Shown one piece after another: positions 11,195 through 21,147 of a stretch of 64,000 bases of DNA (its first letter is position 1; each line of letters opens with the position of its first letter). Origin of the DNA: Prosapia bicincta. Lineage: Eukaryota > Arthropoda > Insecta > Hemiptera > Cercopidae. The notes beneath the pieces were generated by a model. It was given only the letters and a program-made list of their open reading frames with translations. It was not told where the DNA came from and did not search any database. The position numbers and the translations under genes are program-made. The stretch is taken from contig JBAIZL010000028.1 in assembly GCA_036971475.1 (NCBI GenBank), positions 310,001 through 374,000 of the forward strand. Direction: 5' to 3'.

Positions 11195-11520
11195 GGGGTT
11201 AGTTTTGTCCAATAAATTGAATAATTTATCGGATTTTTATTTTATTTGTTTGTTTATTATATTATTTTTGTGTTTATAAATTTGTACCTGTTCCCAGATT
11301 GTCATTTGGTTTCCTTTTTGTACTTCTTTTTATTATATGTATGTTTTCTAATGAGGGGAATGTATGGTTGTTTTTGATGGCGTGCGTGACTAAGTTTGAA
11401 TTGTAAATGTATGTCTTGAGATGCTCTTTATATCTGTCTTTTAATATCTTTTTAGTTTAGTCAATATATAATATGTTACATCTGGGCATTCGATTTCGTA
11501 TATTTCATTATTAAGTGTGG
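11195..11520 (-). pseudogene. Penelope-like GIY-YIG endonuclease remnant
   Basis: Minus-strand translation across two frames gives EIYEIECPDVTYYI (the GIY...YIG region), RYKEHLKTYI, THAIKNNHTF and WEQVQIYKHKNNIINKQI followed by LLDKTNP. This order is that of the endonuclease at the C-terminus of Penelope-like retroelements. Stops and frameshifts make it non-functional. The adjoining 11521-11720 may be more of the same element. Confidence 0.75.
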
Positions 11521-11766
11521 GACAAATTTCTGTCTAGTCAGTTTATTTTATTGATTATGGTTCCTATATTTTTGTATGTTTCGACATAAACAACTGGTGT
11601 AGCGCGTTTTGGCGAACCTTAGTTGATCGTTTAGATTACGCAGGGGGCACCACGAGCAGGCGAACATCACCCCCCCTGGAGTGATGCCAAGAGTGGGCGT
11701 TGGCTAGTATATTTTTGTATGTTATGTTAATATTGTTATTTTTTAGTATTTTTGGCATAACTAATG

Positions 11767-11767
<1 letters not shown>

Positions 11768-11827
<60 letters not shown>

Positions 11828-11862
11828 TTGATATTTAACGTTATCCATTGTTTTTCCGTTGC

Positions 11863-11895
<33 letters not shown>
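11768..11895. repeat. AT microsatellites flanking a short conserved segment; left flank of the retrotransposon
   Basis: Two (TA)n runs (about 11768-11825 and 11867-11895) surround a segment with GTTATCCATTGTTTTTCCGT. The same segment follows the (AT)n run on the other side of the retrotransposon (28130-28150) and recurs inverted at about 41715-41745. Confidence 0.9.
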
Positions 11896-11898
<3 letters not shown>

Positions 11899-12169
11899 AA
11901 CATTTTGAAGTAGTATATATATAAAAGGCACTTACAAAATAAGATAAATATATATAAATAAATTCAGTATGTAAAAAAATTACTAAAATATACCAGTAAC
12001 GAAATGTAAACATAACCTAATTTCACTTGTGTAGAAAATGCACATGGCCACATTTTAGATCTAATCACAAGATTTTATATAAAAAGAAAAAAAAACACAA
12101 ATCACTATTTATAAGAAAATGTATTAGAAGTAATTAATAGATAACAATTTGAATAGAACAATAGAACGA

Positions 12170-12177
12170 TATAAATA
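12170..12177 (+). promoter_or_regulatory. putative LTR TATA box
   Basis: TATAAATA inside LTR 1, repeated at 19640 and 27110 in the other LTRs. It is the best TATA match in the LTR and is followed about 30 bases later by the likely transcript start. Confidence 0.6.
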
Positions 12178-12407
12178 CACTTAAAACTTTCAAACGGCAA
12201 GCTAGTGAAATGTTCTGAAGTAAACAAGATGGGAGAACGAATTTGTGGAGTTGCGTGCGCGTTGACCGGCAAAAGATATTCGTTTTAAATATTTCTCGTG
12301 GAGATATAATCTAAAACAGTTTGGGAAATAAGATTTAAATGCAATTGTTTTGCAAAGAAATTTAAGTGCAGTTGTTAAGAAGAAGAAGTGTATCAGAGGC
12401 GGTGAAC

Positions 12408-12551
12408 ATGACATCCGTAAAGCTGTTACAAGGAATAAACGAGAAAATAGCGGAAATTGACGACTTGGCCATTTTATTGCTAAAAAGGGAGCGTCAGTTA
12501 GTTGGGACAGAGCATTTGAACGAGGCAGACGTGTTTCAGAATTGGCTGTAG
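12408..12551 (+). CDS. 47-codon ORF inside the LTR (possible leader ORF)
   Basis: ATG at 12408 to TAG at 12551 encodes 47 residues, beginning MTSVKLLQGINEKIAEIDDL and ending in FQNWL. It looks like an amphipathic helix with no known domain. The same ORF is unchanged in LTR 2 (19878-20021) and LTR 3 (27348-27491). The region is richer in GC than the rest of the LTR. It lies downstream of the TATA box, so it would be in the 5' leader and act as an upstream ORF, if translated. Function unknown. Confidence 0.35.
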   Translation: MTSVKLLQGINEKIAEIDDLAILLLKRERQLVGTEHLNEADVFQNWL

Positions 12552-12903
12552 AAATTTTATTTTTTAACTGGTGCGGAAAGTGCAGTATCGTATTCAAATC
12601 ATAATTACAGAATAACATTAAGCCAAATCATTGAACTGATCGATTAAGAAGACATTATTCAGGAAATTATTTAATTAGAAACCAAATAACTTGTAAAAAA
12701 ATTTTAGCTTGTAAGAATTGTAACTTAGATATTTTTTTGAAAGTGCCAACTCAAATTTTATTATTCAAAATTTAGAAAACCCACCTATTAACCCGAGATA
12801 AGGAGAGCTCAAGCTCAAATTAAAGTAATTAAATCAAATTCAATTAATATTAAAATTTATAACTAAACTTCTTGCTGCCATAAACAAATTTTAGACTTAG
12901 GCT

Positions 12904-12909
12904 AATAAA
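12904..12909 (+). terminator. putative LTR polyadenylation signal
   Basis: AATAAA in LTR 1, also at 20374 and 27844 in the other LTRs, with T/G-rich sequence just downstream. Confidence 0.5.
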
Positions 12910-13098
12910 GCTTAATTTTTGTAATTCTTTGTGGATGAAATAAGACTTTGTAATTAGTAAGTGATTTTATAAAAGAAAATAAGGAATGTCATATTAAGAT
13001 ATTAAAATTTTTGTAACAAAAGCAGCATTGAATCGTTATTTCTTTTAACTTATAAATTTTGATTAAGACTTATAAAAGTGAATTTACCAATTATTACA

Positions 13099-13123
13099 TT
13101 TGGCACACAAATGTGGGGCTCGA
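13099..13123 (+). promoter_or_regulatory. putative tRNA primer-binding site
   Basis: Immediately after LTR 1, the sequence TTTGGCACACAAATGTGGGG has the TGG start typical of primer-binding sites and the ATGTGGGGCTCG extension common in retroelements. The matching tRNA is not identified. The same site follows LTR 2 (20569). Confidence 0.6.
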
Positions 13124-13304
13124 TTATAAAAAATTTAAGAATTAACCTTAAGGCACTTTAGATAAGATTATTAATTAAATATTTGTATTAATATTGTTTA
13201 CTTTTCAGGACTTTGCAACCATAAGTCAATAATTTTTTTAATTTTCAAAATTTAAATAGCATAAAGGGGAATTTTGAAATTTTAGATAAAGAAATAAAAA
13301 AAAA

Positions 13305-13677
13305 ATGGAATCTGAAACAGGTACATATAATTTAAGGGGGGAGAAAGCGAAAAAAAACAGAAAAATTAGAGGAATATAACAAACATAGTAGGTCTAGGAA
13401 GGGTACAGCAATTGAGGAAGCTGCAAAAGGAAAATATGTGACATTAAAAGAAAAAATAAATGAAAAAGAGGAAGAAGCTACAATAGGCCTAATAGAATTG
13501 GAAAAAGGGACAAGCCTAGAAATACAAGAGACAGAAACGGAAGGCACAGATATGCCTATAGAAGAGAGTGAGGTGGAAACCCAAGTAGATGAGGCTAGGG
13601 GATTACCACTGATGCAAACCCAACAGAAAAAGGGAAATAATGAGGGTGTTGATTTAAGGAATATAACGAGGACTTAA
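13305..13677 (+). pseudogene. gag N-terminal part, retrotransposon copy 1 (frameshifted)
   Basis: An ATG at 13305 opens a frame that shifts after about 17 codons near a run of eight A's (13349-13356) and continues in the gag frame (open at least from 13351) to an in-frame TAA at 13675. The peptide is highly charged, Glu/Lys-rich and without a recognised domain. It runs directly into the next open frame starting at 13678, so the frameshift and the TAA look like lesions in one original gag frame. Copy 2 carries the same lesions at 20775-21147. Confidence 0.6.
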
Positions 13678-15204
13678 ATGGAAATGAGTGTAAACATAAA
13701 TACAGGGAGAGAGGAAATGAATAGAAAATTTGAAGAGAGTAAGGAGGAAATAAAAAAAGAAATGAATAGAAAATTTGAACAGAGTAATGAAGAAATAAGG
13801 AAATTAAATAAAAATAGTGAGGAAATAAAGGAGGAAAATAAGGAGATGAAAGAAGAGATGAACAGAGGATTTGCCTCAAGTAGGTTGGAAATGGATAAGA
13901 AATTCGAAAGCCTAAAGGAAGAAAATAGGAGAATGATAGAGGATATGAGGGAACAGTTGAGAACAGAGAATAATGCTGTAATAGGAGTTATGAGAAGAGA
14001 CTTAGAGGAGAAGATTAAGGAGAATTTTGAGGAAACAAAAGAAATAATAACTGATGTGACAGAAATTAATAAGAAAGAGATAGAGAAGGTAGAAAATATA
14101 ACAATACAGAACAGGGAAGAGTTAAGAGTTTTAAATAGGGAGATAGCGATTGAGAAAAACAATAATAATGATAGAATTGACCGATTGGAAACAGAAGGAA
14201 GGAGGAATAATGAGAAACAAGGGGAATTGACCCAGAGAATGGAAAAGGTAGAAAAGAAGGTGGAAGAAAGTAAAGGAGGAGAAGGCCTAAGGATCATACA
14301 AGTGTCTTGCGGGAATCAGGAGGAGATGCCCAAATTTAATGGAAGGAATGGTAACCCTATGGAGTTCCTCAAAAGACTGGATAGGTCTGTGGAGAGAAAA
14401 TTTGAATGTAGGACAGGGGAAAGATTTGAAAATGAATGGAGAGGAATCATAGATAGAGCTTTGGAAGTAGGAGCGGCTAGATGGTGGGAATCAATCAGAG
14501 AGGAGGTGGAAGATTTCGCGGATTTACAAGATAGATTTATAGAAAGATACTGGGCCAAAGAAATACAGGAAGGCATTAAAGAGAGAATGGAAAATGAAAG
14601 GTATATTGAGGGAAATGGAAGAGCCAGAGCAGATTATTTCATAGAAAGAGTCATAGTTTTAAAGAACATGACACCACCGCAAAATGAGGAAGAGATAGTC
14701 CGGAGATTAAGCCGGCATTTTAATGAAAGGATACAGTTGTCAAGAAGGGTGCAAAATATAAAAACGATCCGAGAGATGGAAAGGATGCTGAATGAGGAGG
14801 ACATAGAGGAGAGAAATAAGGAAATAAGACAGAGAAACAGGGGACCATGGAATAGGCCTACCCCTAGAGAGGAACAGAATGGAAATAGATTTCCACCCAG
14901 AAGGGGTGAGGAAGGGATGAGACAGCAGGGAAATAGAAGATTTCCAGGACCAGGAGAATTGTATAGAAGGAATGAATATAGGAATGAAGGGCGGCCATAT
15001 GTCCAGTTTTTTAACAGAAGAATAGATAATCATATGAGGGGGAATGTTGAACCAAGACCAGGGCAGGAAAATAATCGAGAAAATAGAGGAGACAGGAATT
15101 ACAGAACCAATGACAGGAGCCAGAAGGAAGTAAATCAGATAGAGACAAGGAGATGTGTGGGGACAAGGAAGGAGGATGGTGCACATAGTCAAACGGAAAA
15201 CTAG
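13678..15204 (+). CDS. gag: Gag-like protein, retrotransposon copy 1 (508 codons)
   Basis: Structural protein of the retrotransposon particle. Residues about 1-200 form a long charged coiled coil with repeated EEMNRKFE/EEIRK blocks. Residues about 215-370 match the Ty3-type retrotransposon gag domain (MPKFNGRNGNPMEFLKRLD, ARWWESI, FIERYW). The last 130 residues are Arg/Asn/Gly-rich, as in nucleic-acid-binding tails. A clear CCHC zinc knuckle is not seen; RRCVGTRKEDGAHS near the end could be a decayed one. The pol frame overlaps its last codons (open from 15189). The ATG at 13678 directly follows a stop, so the true start may be farther upstream. Confidence 0.85.
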   Translation: MEMSVNINTGREEMNRKFEESKEEIKKEMNRKFEQSNEEIRKLNKNSEEIKEENKEMKEEMNRGFASSRLEMDKKFESLKEENRRMIEDMREQLRTENNAVIGVMRRDLEEKIKENFEETKEIITDVTEINKKEIEKVENITIQNREELRVLNREIAIEKNNNNDRIDRLETEGRRNNEKQGELTQRMEKVEKKVEESKGGEGLRIIQVSCGNQEEMPKFNGRNGNPMEFLKRLDRSVERKFECRTGERFENEWRGIIDRALEVGAARWWESIREEVEDFADLQDRFIERYWAKEIQEGIKERMENERYIEGNGRARADYFIERVIVLKNMTPPQNEEEIVRRLSRHFNERIQLSRRVQNIKTIREMERMLNEEDIEERNKEIRQRNRGPWNRPTPREEQNGNRFPPRRGEEGMRQQGNRRFPGPGELYRRNEYRNEGRPYVQFFNRRIDNHMRGNVEPRPGQENNRENRGDRNYRTNDRSQKEVNQIETRRCVGTRKEDGAHSQTEN

Positions 15205-15224
15205 AGAACACTGGTATCGTCGCC

Positions 15225-17549
15225 TTGGATCAGGAAAAGGAGCATCAAACAGAACAAATGAGGTTGCCAGTGATAAAATTTGATAAAAGCTCCTACAATA
15301 AAAATAAGTTAACTATAAATAATGTATTAATCAGTAGAAAATTTTTAGAACAAGAAGATGAGGAGAGAAATTATAATTTAGGAATTGAAAAAAAAATAAT
15401 AAACCCAGAGATAGAGATTAAGATGGAAGATACAAGTTTACCAGCATTAATAGACACAGGCAGTAACGTAACATGTATCCAGGAGAAATGGATGTTAGAG
15501 AATAAAAATAAAATAGGAAAAATAGAAATCCTACCAATAAAAAATTTAACCATTCGGACTGCAACAAATAAGAAAACTAAAAAGATAAACAAAATGATTA
15601 TGGTAATAGGAGAAATAGGAGGGGTAAAATATCCGTTTCAATGCCTAGTGGTGCCAGGCTTATTGAGAAAATTTATTATAGGTACGGATATGTTGATGGA
15701 TGTGGAGGCACAACTTGATTTTGGAAAATGGGAGATGGAGTTTAAATATGAAAACAAATTATATAAATCAAAAATGAGTGTAGATGGGCAGACAAAATTT
15801 AAAGGGGAGATGAATAATTTTGAAAATGAGATGGAGGAGGAATTGAGTTGTGATGAACAGGAAGGAATGAATGATATGGAAAAATGGGAAGAATTTGAAA
15901 CTTTTGGAAACCAGAGTCAAAATTATATTAAAATTGTACAAGAGGAGGGGGAGATAAAAAAAGAGGATATTTTTGAAAGAATAGGGAATGAAGAGGTAAC
16001 TGAGGAACAAAGACAGGAGATGAGTGATTTAATAGAGAAGTATAAAGAAGTATTTTCAGACCAGCCCGGTTTATGCACTGCATATAAACATAAGATTAAA
16101 GTTAGGGAAGATGTACCATTTTACCAAAGAAATTACCCAATTCCTACAAAGTACCAAGATCAGGTACAAGAAGAGATAGAGAAAATGTTGAGGTTAGGTA
16201 TAATTGAAAGAAGTACTAGTCCATATATTGATCCAATAGTCCCAGTCATCAAAACCAATGGGAAAGTTAGATTATGTTTAGATGCAAGAAAGCTAAATGA
16301 AATTATAATTCCGGATTATGATTGCTATAGAGGAATAAATGAGATTCTACACAGAGCAAAGAGAGTTAATTGGTTGAGTACCATGGACCTCACTAACAGT
16401 TTCTGGCAGGTTGAATTGGAAGAGGAGTCAAGAAAATATACTGCATTCCAACATAGAGGGAAAACATACCAGTTTGTTGTTACACCCTATGGATTGATAA
16501 CATCTCTAGCAGCATTGGCAAGAGCTATGGACAGTATTATGAGGGAGGAATTAGAAGATTTCACCTTAATATATGTAGATGATATAGTCTGTATGTCTGA
16601 GACATTTGAGGAGCATAAAAAACACCTAGAAAAGATCTTCCAAATTTTTTTAAAAAACAACATGATCATTAAAATTGATAAATCAGAGTTCTGTAGAAAA
16701 GATGTTTCATTCTTAGGGTATAGATTGACTACAAATGGAGTAAAAATGGATGAAGAGAAGGTTAGAGCTATATTAGAATTTTCCTCACCTAAAAATCCTC
16801 GACAGTTAAAAGGTTTTATTGGAATGGCTAATTATTATAATAAATTTATAGAAAAATATTCAGAATTTGTACAACCATTATTAAAATTATTATCTAATAG
16901 AAACAAATTTATTTGGACAGAAGAGGAGGAGCGAAATTTTATTAAATTAAAGAAAAAATTTTTGGAAACAAATGTACTTACTCACCCAGATTACCAGAAA
17001 ACAATTTACCTACAAACAGATGCCAGTGAATATGCCATAGGAGGACACATCTATCAGATTGATGAAAAGGGGGAGAAAAAGGCAGTAATGTTTATGAACC
17101 CCACATTAAAAGGAAGTGAAGTTAAATATTATACCACTGAGAAGGAATTACTTGCTATATTGTTTTGTCTGCAGAAAGCAAGACAGATCATCCTAGGAAG
17201 AAAAATTGTGATCCAGACTGACCATCAGGCCTTAACTTTTATTAAGACTTGTAAAATTTTAAATTCAAGATTGCATAGATGGATATTACTAATGCAAGAA
17301 TATGATTATACTATTGAACACTGTAAAGGAAAAGAAAATGTAGTTGCAGACCTATTGAGCAGGAACCCTTGTGACAAAAATAAGTTTGAAAGAAGAGACC
17401 AAAATTCAGAATTACAAATAAATTATATAGAAAGAGTTATGGATATGGAAATGTGTACAAAATTTAAAGAATTTAGTAAATTACAAGTAGAAGATTTGGA
17501 AGTTAGAGAAATAAAAAAAAAACATTCAAAATTATCCTCAAAATTATAA
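15225..17549 (+). CDS. pol: Pol: protease, reverse transcriptase, RNase H, copy 1 (774 codons)
   Basis: Copies element RNA into DNA. The aspartic protease active site is DTG at residues 77-79 (ALIDTGSNVTC). Reverse transcriptase motifs follow: VRLCLDARKLNE, motif A (TMDLTNSFWQVEL), motif B (PYGLITSLAAL) and the catalytic YVDD at residues 450-453. FIGMANYYNKFI marks the thumb. RNase H shows TDAS (Asp 599), EKELLAI and TDHQAL. The order PR-RT-RH, followed by integrase, is that of Ty3/gypsy elements. The frame is in a different phase from gag and is open from 15189, so expression needs a frameshift or a separate start; position 15225 is only the first TTG. It ends early because of an A run near 17511-17520. 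Confidence 0.95.
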   Translation: MDQEKEHQTEQMRLPVIKFDKSSYNKNKLTINNVLISRKFLEQEDEERNYNLGIEKKIINPEIEIKMEDTSLPALIDTGSNVTCIQEKWMLENKNKIGKIEILPIKNLTIRTATNKKTKKINKMIMVIGEIGGVKYPFQCLVVPGLLRKFIIGTDMLMDVEAQLDFGKWEMEFKYENKLYKSKMSVDGQTKFKGEMNNFENEMEEELSCDEQEGMNDMEKWEEFETFGNQSQNYIKIVQEEGEIKKEDIFERIGNEEVTEEQRQEMSDLIEKYKEVFSDQPGLCTAYKHKIKVREDVPFYQRNYPIPTKYQDQVQEEIEKMLRLGIIERSTSPYIDPIVPVIKTNGKVRLCLDARKLNEIIIPDYDCYRGINEILHRAKRVNWLSTMDLTNSFWQVELEEESRKYTAFQHRGKTYQFVVTPYGLITSLAALARAMDSIMREELEDFTLIYVDDIVCMSETFEEHKKHLEKIFQIFLKNNMIIKIDKSEFCRKDVSFLGYRLTTNGVKMDEEKVRAILEFSSPKNPRQLKGFIGMANYYNKFIEKYSEFVQPLLKLLSNRNKFIWTEEEERNFIKLKKKFLETNVLTHPDYQKTIYLQTDASEYAIGGHIYQIDEKGEKKAVMFMNPTLKGSEVKYYTTEKELLAILFCLQKARQIILGRKIVIQTDHQALTFIKTCKILNSRLHRWILLMQEYDYTIEHCKGKENVVADLLSRNPCDKNKFERRDQNSELQINYIERVMDMEMCTKFKEFSKLQVEDLEVREIKKKHSKLSSKL

Positions 17550-17613
17550 AATTATTAATAACTTAGTATATAAAAGAAATAGGGAAAGTTGGAAAATAGT
17601 AGTACCAAAGGGA

Positions 17614-18543
17614 ATGATTAAAGAAATAGTGGGTACTTGTCATGAATATTACCTGCATGCAGGAGCTAAGAAATGTCATACCATATTATCAGAGAGCTTC
17701 ACTTGGAAGAAAATGGGAAAAAGCATTAGGGGAATTATTAAAACATGTAATATTTGTCAAAGAGCTAAAAATGTAACCCAAGGTAATTTTGGAGAGATGA
17801 AAGGGATCCAAGTGGAAAAACCAAAGGAGCAATTGTCAATTGATTTTATAGGACCATTTCAAAGAACTGTAGGAGGCTATAAGTATTTATTAGTAATTTT
17901 AGATGTATTTACAAAATTCGTTCAAATCTATAAATTGAAAAAGGCAACCACAGGGGAGGCAATTAAATGTTTAGAAAATTATATTTTTGAAAAATTCGGG
18001 AGAGTAGAAAGAATACAGACTGATCATGGAACCCAGTTTAATAATAAGAAATGGCTGGAGTATATTAAAAATAGAGAAATGAAACCAATATTTTCTCCAA
18101 TAAGGAGGCCACAATGCAATATCGTTGAGAGGGTGAATAAGGAGATCATTAGATGTTTGAGAACATATTGTCATCATAACCATAGAGAATGGGGAAAATA
18201 TGTAGAGGTTATTAACCAGGCAATTAATGAAATTCCTCATGAGACTACAGGATACACACCTAACCAGCTACAACTAGGAATTCAGGATGAAAGGTTTTGG
18301 CAAAAGGAAATAAAAAATTTAGGCTGGAGTTCAAAATTAATAAATTTAGAAAGACATTTAGAAATTGCTAGGAGTAGAATTAAGAAGAAGGCTCATAAGA
18401 GAGCAGAGAAATTTAATAGAACTCATAAAATAGAAGAATTAAATGTTGGGGACAAGGTATTAGTAAAAGAAAATTGGCAACCACAGGGTATAAGAGGTGA
18501 GATGGCAAAATTATTTTATATATATATGATGGACCTTATGTGA
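17614..18543 (+). CDS. Integrase part of Pol, copy 1 (309 codons, frame-separated)
   Basis: Inserts the DNA copy into the genome. An N-terminal HHCC zinc-binding region contains HAGAKKCH and CNICQRAK. The catalytic core has Asp 77 (IDFIGPF), Asp 137 (TDHGTQF) and Glu 172 (NIVERVNKE), i.e. a D-D-34-E spacing. The frame is open upstream across the RNase H linker back to the A run at about 17511-17520, where a one-base shift separates it from the preceding frame. At the 3' end it stops at 18543 after a TA run. The conserved GPY/F block (DGPYVITKKYG) and the C-terminus continue in another frame to a TAG at 18701. Both shifts occur identically in copy 2. Confidence 0.93.
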   Translation: MIKEIVGTCHEYYLHAGAKKCHTILSESFTWKKMGKSIRGIIKTCNICQRAKNVTQGNFGEMKGIQVEKPKEQLSIDFIGPFQRTVGGYKYLLVILDVFTKFVQIYKLKKATTGEAIKCLENYIFEKFGRVERIQTDHGTQFNNKKWLEYIKNREMKPIFSPIRRPQCNIVERVNKEIIRCLRTYCHHNHREWGKYVEVINQAINEIPHETTGYTPNQLQLGIQDERFWQKEIKNLGWSSKLINLERHLEIARSRIKKKAHKRAEKFNRTHKIEELNVGDKVLVKENWQPQGIRGEMAKLFYIYMMDLM

Positions 18544-18701
18544 TCACCAAGAAATATGGCAAGGCGACTTATGAAATCAAAGATGCTAGAAGCAATAAAA
18601 TTAGAGGAATTTTCCATATTAGCTTGTTAAGGAAATTTTATGAACCAAGGGAGGCACACCATGGAGAATCAGATAAATTTCAGATAGAACAAATTAAATA
18701 G
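18544..18701 (+). pseudogene. Integrase C-terminal GPY/F region, out of frame, copy 1
   Basis: Continues the integrase after a two-base slip in the TA run at about 18518-18528. It encodes the GPY/F block with KATYEIKD and HISLLRKF, ending at TAG 18699-18701. Copy 2 equivalent: 26014-26171. Confidence 0.8.
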
Positions 18702-19365
18702 TAAGGGAGAAGTCGAGAGAAAGGAAAATAACAAGGGATAATAAGATGGTAACAACAGGAATGACTCAGGATATAAAAGTATTAGGAGAAGGAAGCGAAT
18801 GTAGGAGGGATAGATAACAAATAAACCGGAAATGACAATGGACCAGAAATGACTTAATAATTAAACAAACACTGGAAAAAAAAATAAAAAAAAGAAATAA
18901 AAAATATATAAATTTAAATAAAATAGGAAGGGATGAACGAATAAGAACAAGGACCTAACCTACAAACAACCTAGACATGCTATGACTCGGTTAGGCTAAA
19001 ATTAAGAAAAAAAAAAACACTGTGTCAGAAGATAGATTATATAGATAAATAAAAAGACTTATGATTGGAAAGATTCCATTCTATTAAAATTAAAATAAAG
19101 AAAGAAAAAGAAAAAGGTTATAAAATAGATTCTAAGAATCAGAAAATGATTAATGTACTAGATGTTAAGAGTATAAGAGGATTGTTGATTAAATGTTAAT
19201 TGTTAATTTATTGTATTGTTAGGAGTTAAGTATATCATATGTAATTAGAGGGCAGCAGACAAGCAAGAAGGATAGAGTAAGAGTTTACTCCCAAAATGTG
19301 AAAATTGAGATAAAAAAAAAAGGAATTTTGGAATCAAAATTTTTTTTATCTAAATTTGGGGACTA
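18702..19365 (+). other. retrotransposon 3' untranslated region and polypurine tract, copy 1
   Basis: No env-like frame is present. The stretch is A-rich. A purine block (ten A's then GGAA, about 19313-19324) and TTTGGGGACTA immediately before LTR 2 are candidates for the plus-strand priming tract. Copy 2 equivalent: 26172-26835. Confidence 0.65.
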
Positions 19366-20568
19366 TGTAACATTTTGAAGTAGTATATATATAAAAGGCA
19401 CTTACAAAATAAGATAAATATATATAAATAAATTCAGTATGTAAAAAAATTACTAAAATATACCAGTAACGAAATGTAAACATAACCTAATTTCGCTTGT
19501 GTAGAAAATGCACATGGCCACATTTTAGATCTAATCACAAGATTTTATATAAAAAGAAAAAAAAACACAAATCACTATTTATAAGAAAATGTATTAGAAG
19601 TAATTAATAGATAACAATTTGAATAGAACAATAGAACGATATAAATACACTTAAAACTTTCAAACGGCAAGCTAGTGAAATGTTCTGAAGTAAACAAGAT
19701 GGGAGAACGAATTTGTGGAGTTGCGTGCGCATTGACCGGCAAAAGATATTCGTTTTAAATATTTCTCGTGGAGATATAATCTAAAACAGTTTGGGAAATA
19801 AGATTTAAATGCAATTGTTTTGCAAAGAAATTTAAGTGCAGTTGTTAAGAAGAAGAAGTGTATCAGAGGCGGTGAACATGACATCCGTAAAGCTGTTACA
19901 AGGAATAAACGAGAAAATAGCGGAAATTGACGACTTGGCCATTTTATTGCTAAAAAGGGAGCGTCAGTTAGTTGGGACAGAGCATTTGAACGAGGCAGAC
20001 GTGTTTCAGAATTGGCTGTAGAAATTTTATTTTTTAACTGGTGCGGAAAGTGCAGTATCGTATTCAAATCATAATTACAGAATAACATTAAGCCAAATCA
20101 TTGAACTGATCGATTAAGAAGACATTATTCAGGAAATTATTTAATTAGAAACCAAATAACTTGTAAAAAAATTTTAGCTTGTAAGAATTGTAACTTAGAT
20201 ATTTTTTTGAAAGTGCCAACTCAAATTTTATTATTCAAAATTTAGAAAACCCACCTATTAACCCGAGATAAGGAGAGCTCAAGCTCAAATTAAAGTAATT
20301 AAATCAAATTCAATTAATATTAAAATTTATAACTAAACTTCTTGCTGCCATAAACAAATTTTAGACTTAGGCTAATAAAGCTTAATTTTTGTAATTCTTT
20401 GTGGATGAAATAAGACTTTGTAATTAGTAAGTGATTTTATAAAAGAAAATAAGGAATGTCATATTAAGATATTAAAATTTTTGTAACAAAAGCAGCATTG
20501 AATCGTTATTTCTTTTAACTTATAAATTTTTATTAAGACTTATAAAAGTGAATTTACCAATTATTACA
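19366..20568 (+). repeat. LTR 2 (middle, chimeric)
   Basis: 1203 bp, TGTAA...TTACA. It matches LTR 3 at 19495 and 19731, but matches LTR 1 at 20307, 20344, 20349 and 20435. At 20531 it again agrees with LTR 3, where LTR 1 has a private G. It serves as the 3' LTR of copy 1 and the 5' LTR of copy 2. Confidence 0.97.
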
Positions 20569-20774
20569 TTTGGCACACAAATGTGGGGCTCGATTATAAA
20601 AAATTTAAGAATTAACCTTAAGGCACTTTAGATAAGATTATTAATTAAATATTTGTATTAATATTGTTTACTTTTCAGGACTTTGCAACCATAAGTCAAT
20701 AATTTTTTTAATTTTCAAAATTTAAATAGCATAAAGGGGAATTTTGAAATTTTAGATAAAGAAATAAAAAAAAA

Positions 20775-21147
20775 ATGGAATCTGAAACAGGTACATATAA
20801 TTTAAGGGGGGAGAAAGCGAAAAAAAACAGAAAAATTAGAGGAATATAACAAACATAGTAGGTCTAGGAAGGGTACAGCAATTGAGGAAGCTGCAAAAGG
20901 AAAATATGTGACATTAAAAGAAAAAATAAATGAAAAAGAGGAAGAAGCTACAATAGGCCTAATAGAATTGGAAAAAGGGACAAGCCTAGAAATACAAGAG
21001 ACAGAAACGGAAGGCACAGATATGCCTATAGAAGAGAGTGAGGTGGAAACCCAAGTAGATGAGGCTAGGGGATTACCACTGATGCAAACCCAACAGAAAA
21101 AGGGAAATAATGAGGGTGTTGATTTAAGGAATATAACGAGGACTTAA
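20775..21147 (+). pseudogene. gag N-terminal part, copy 2 (frameshifted)
   Basis: Same sequence and same lesions (A-run shift near 20819-20826 and in-frame TAA at 21145) as 13305-13677. Confidence 0.6.

Larger units (their letters stand above)
11896..13098 (+). repeat. LTR 1 of Ty3/gypsy-like retrotransposon (1203 bp)
   Basis: Starts TGTAA and ends TTACA, a perfect 5-bp inverted terminus. Identical in length to LTRs at 19366-20568 and 26836-28038. A TATA box (TATAAATA, 12170-12177) would place the U3/R border near 12200. An AATAAA signal at 12904-12909 would place R/U5 shortly after. Compared with LTR 2 it differs at 12025, 12261 and 13061. The outer flanks (ATAT before 11896 and after 28038) fit a 4-bp target duplication, though the AT repeat makes this unprovable. 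Confidence 0.97.

Noticed and set aside
12202..14297. Minus-strand frames of 138 and 207 residues in the LTR and gag region (also in the other copies)
   Set aside because: They are antisense shadows of the LTR and of the purine-rich gag gene, giving Ser/Phe/Leu-rich peptides without domain features.
18702..19365. An env gene in the retrotransposon, which would make it retrovirus-like
   Set aside because: Only about 660 A-rich bases remain between the integrase end and the LTR, with stops in all frames and no long open frame.
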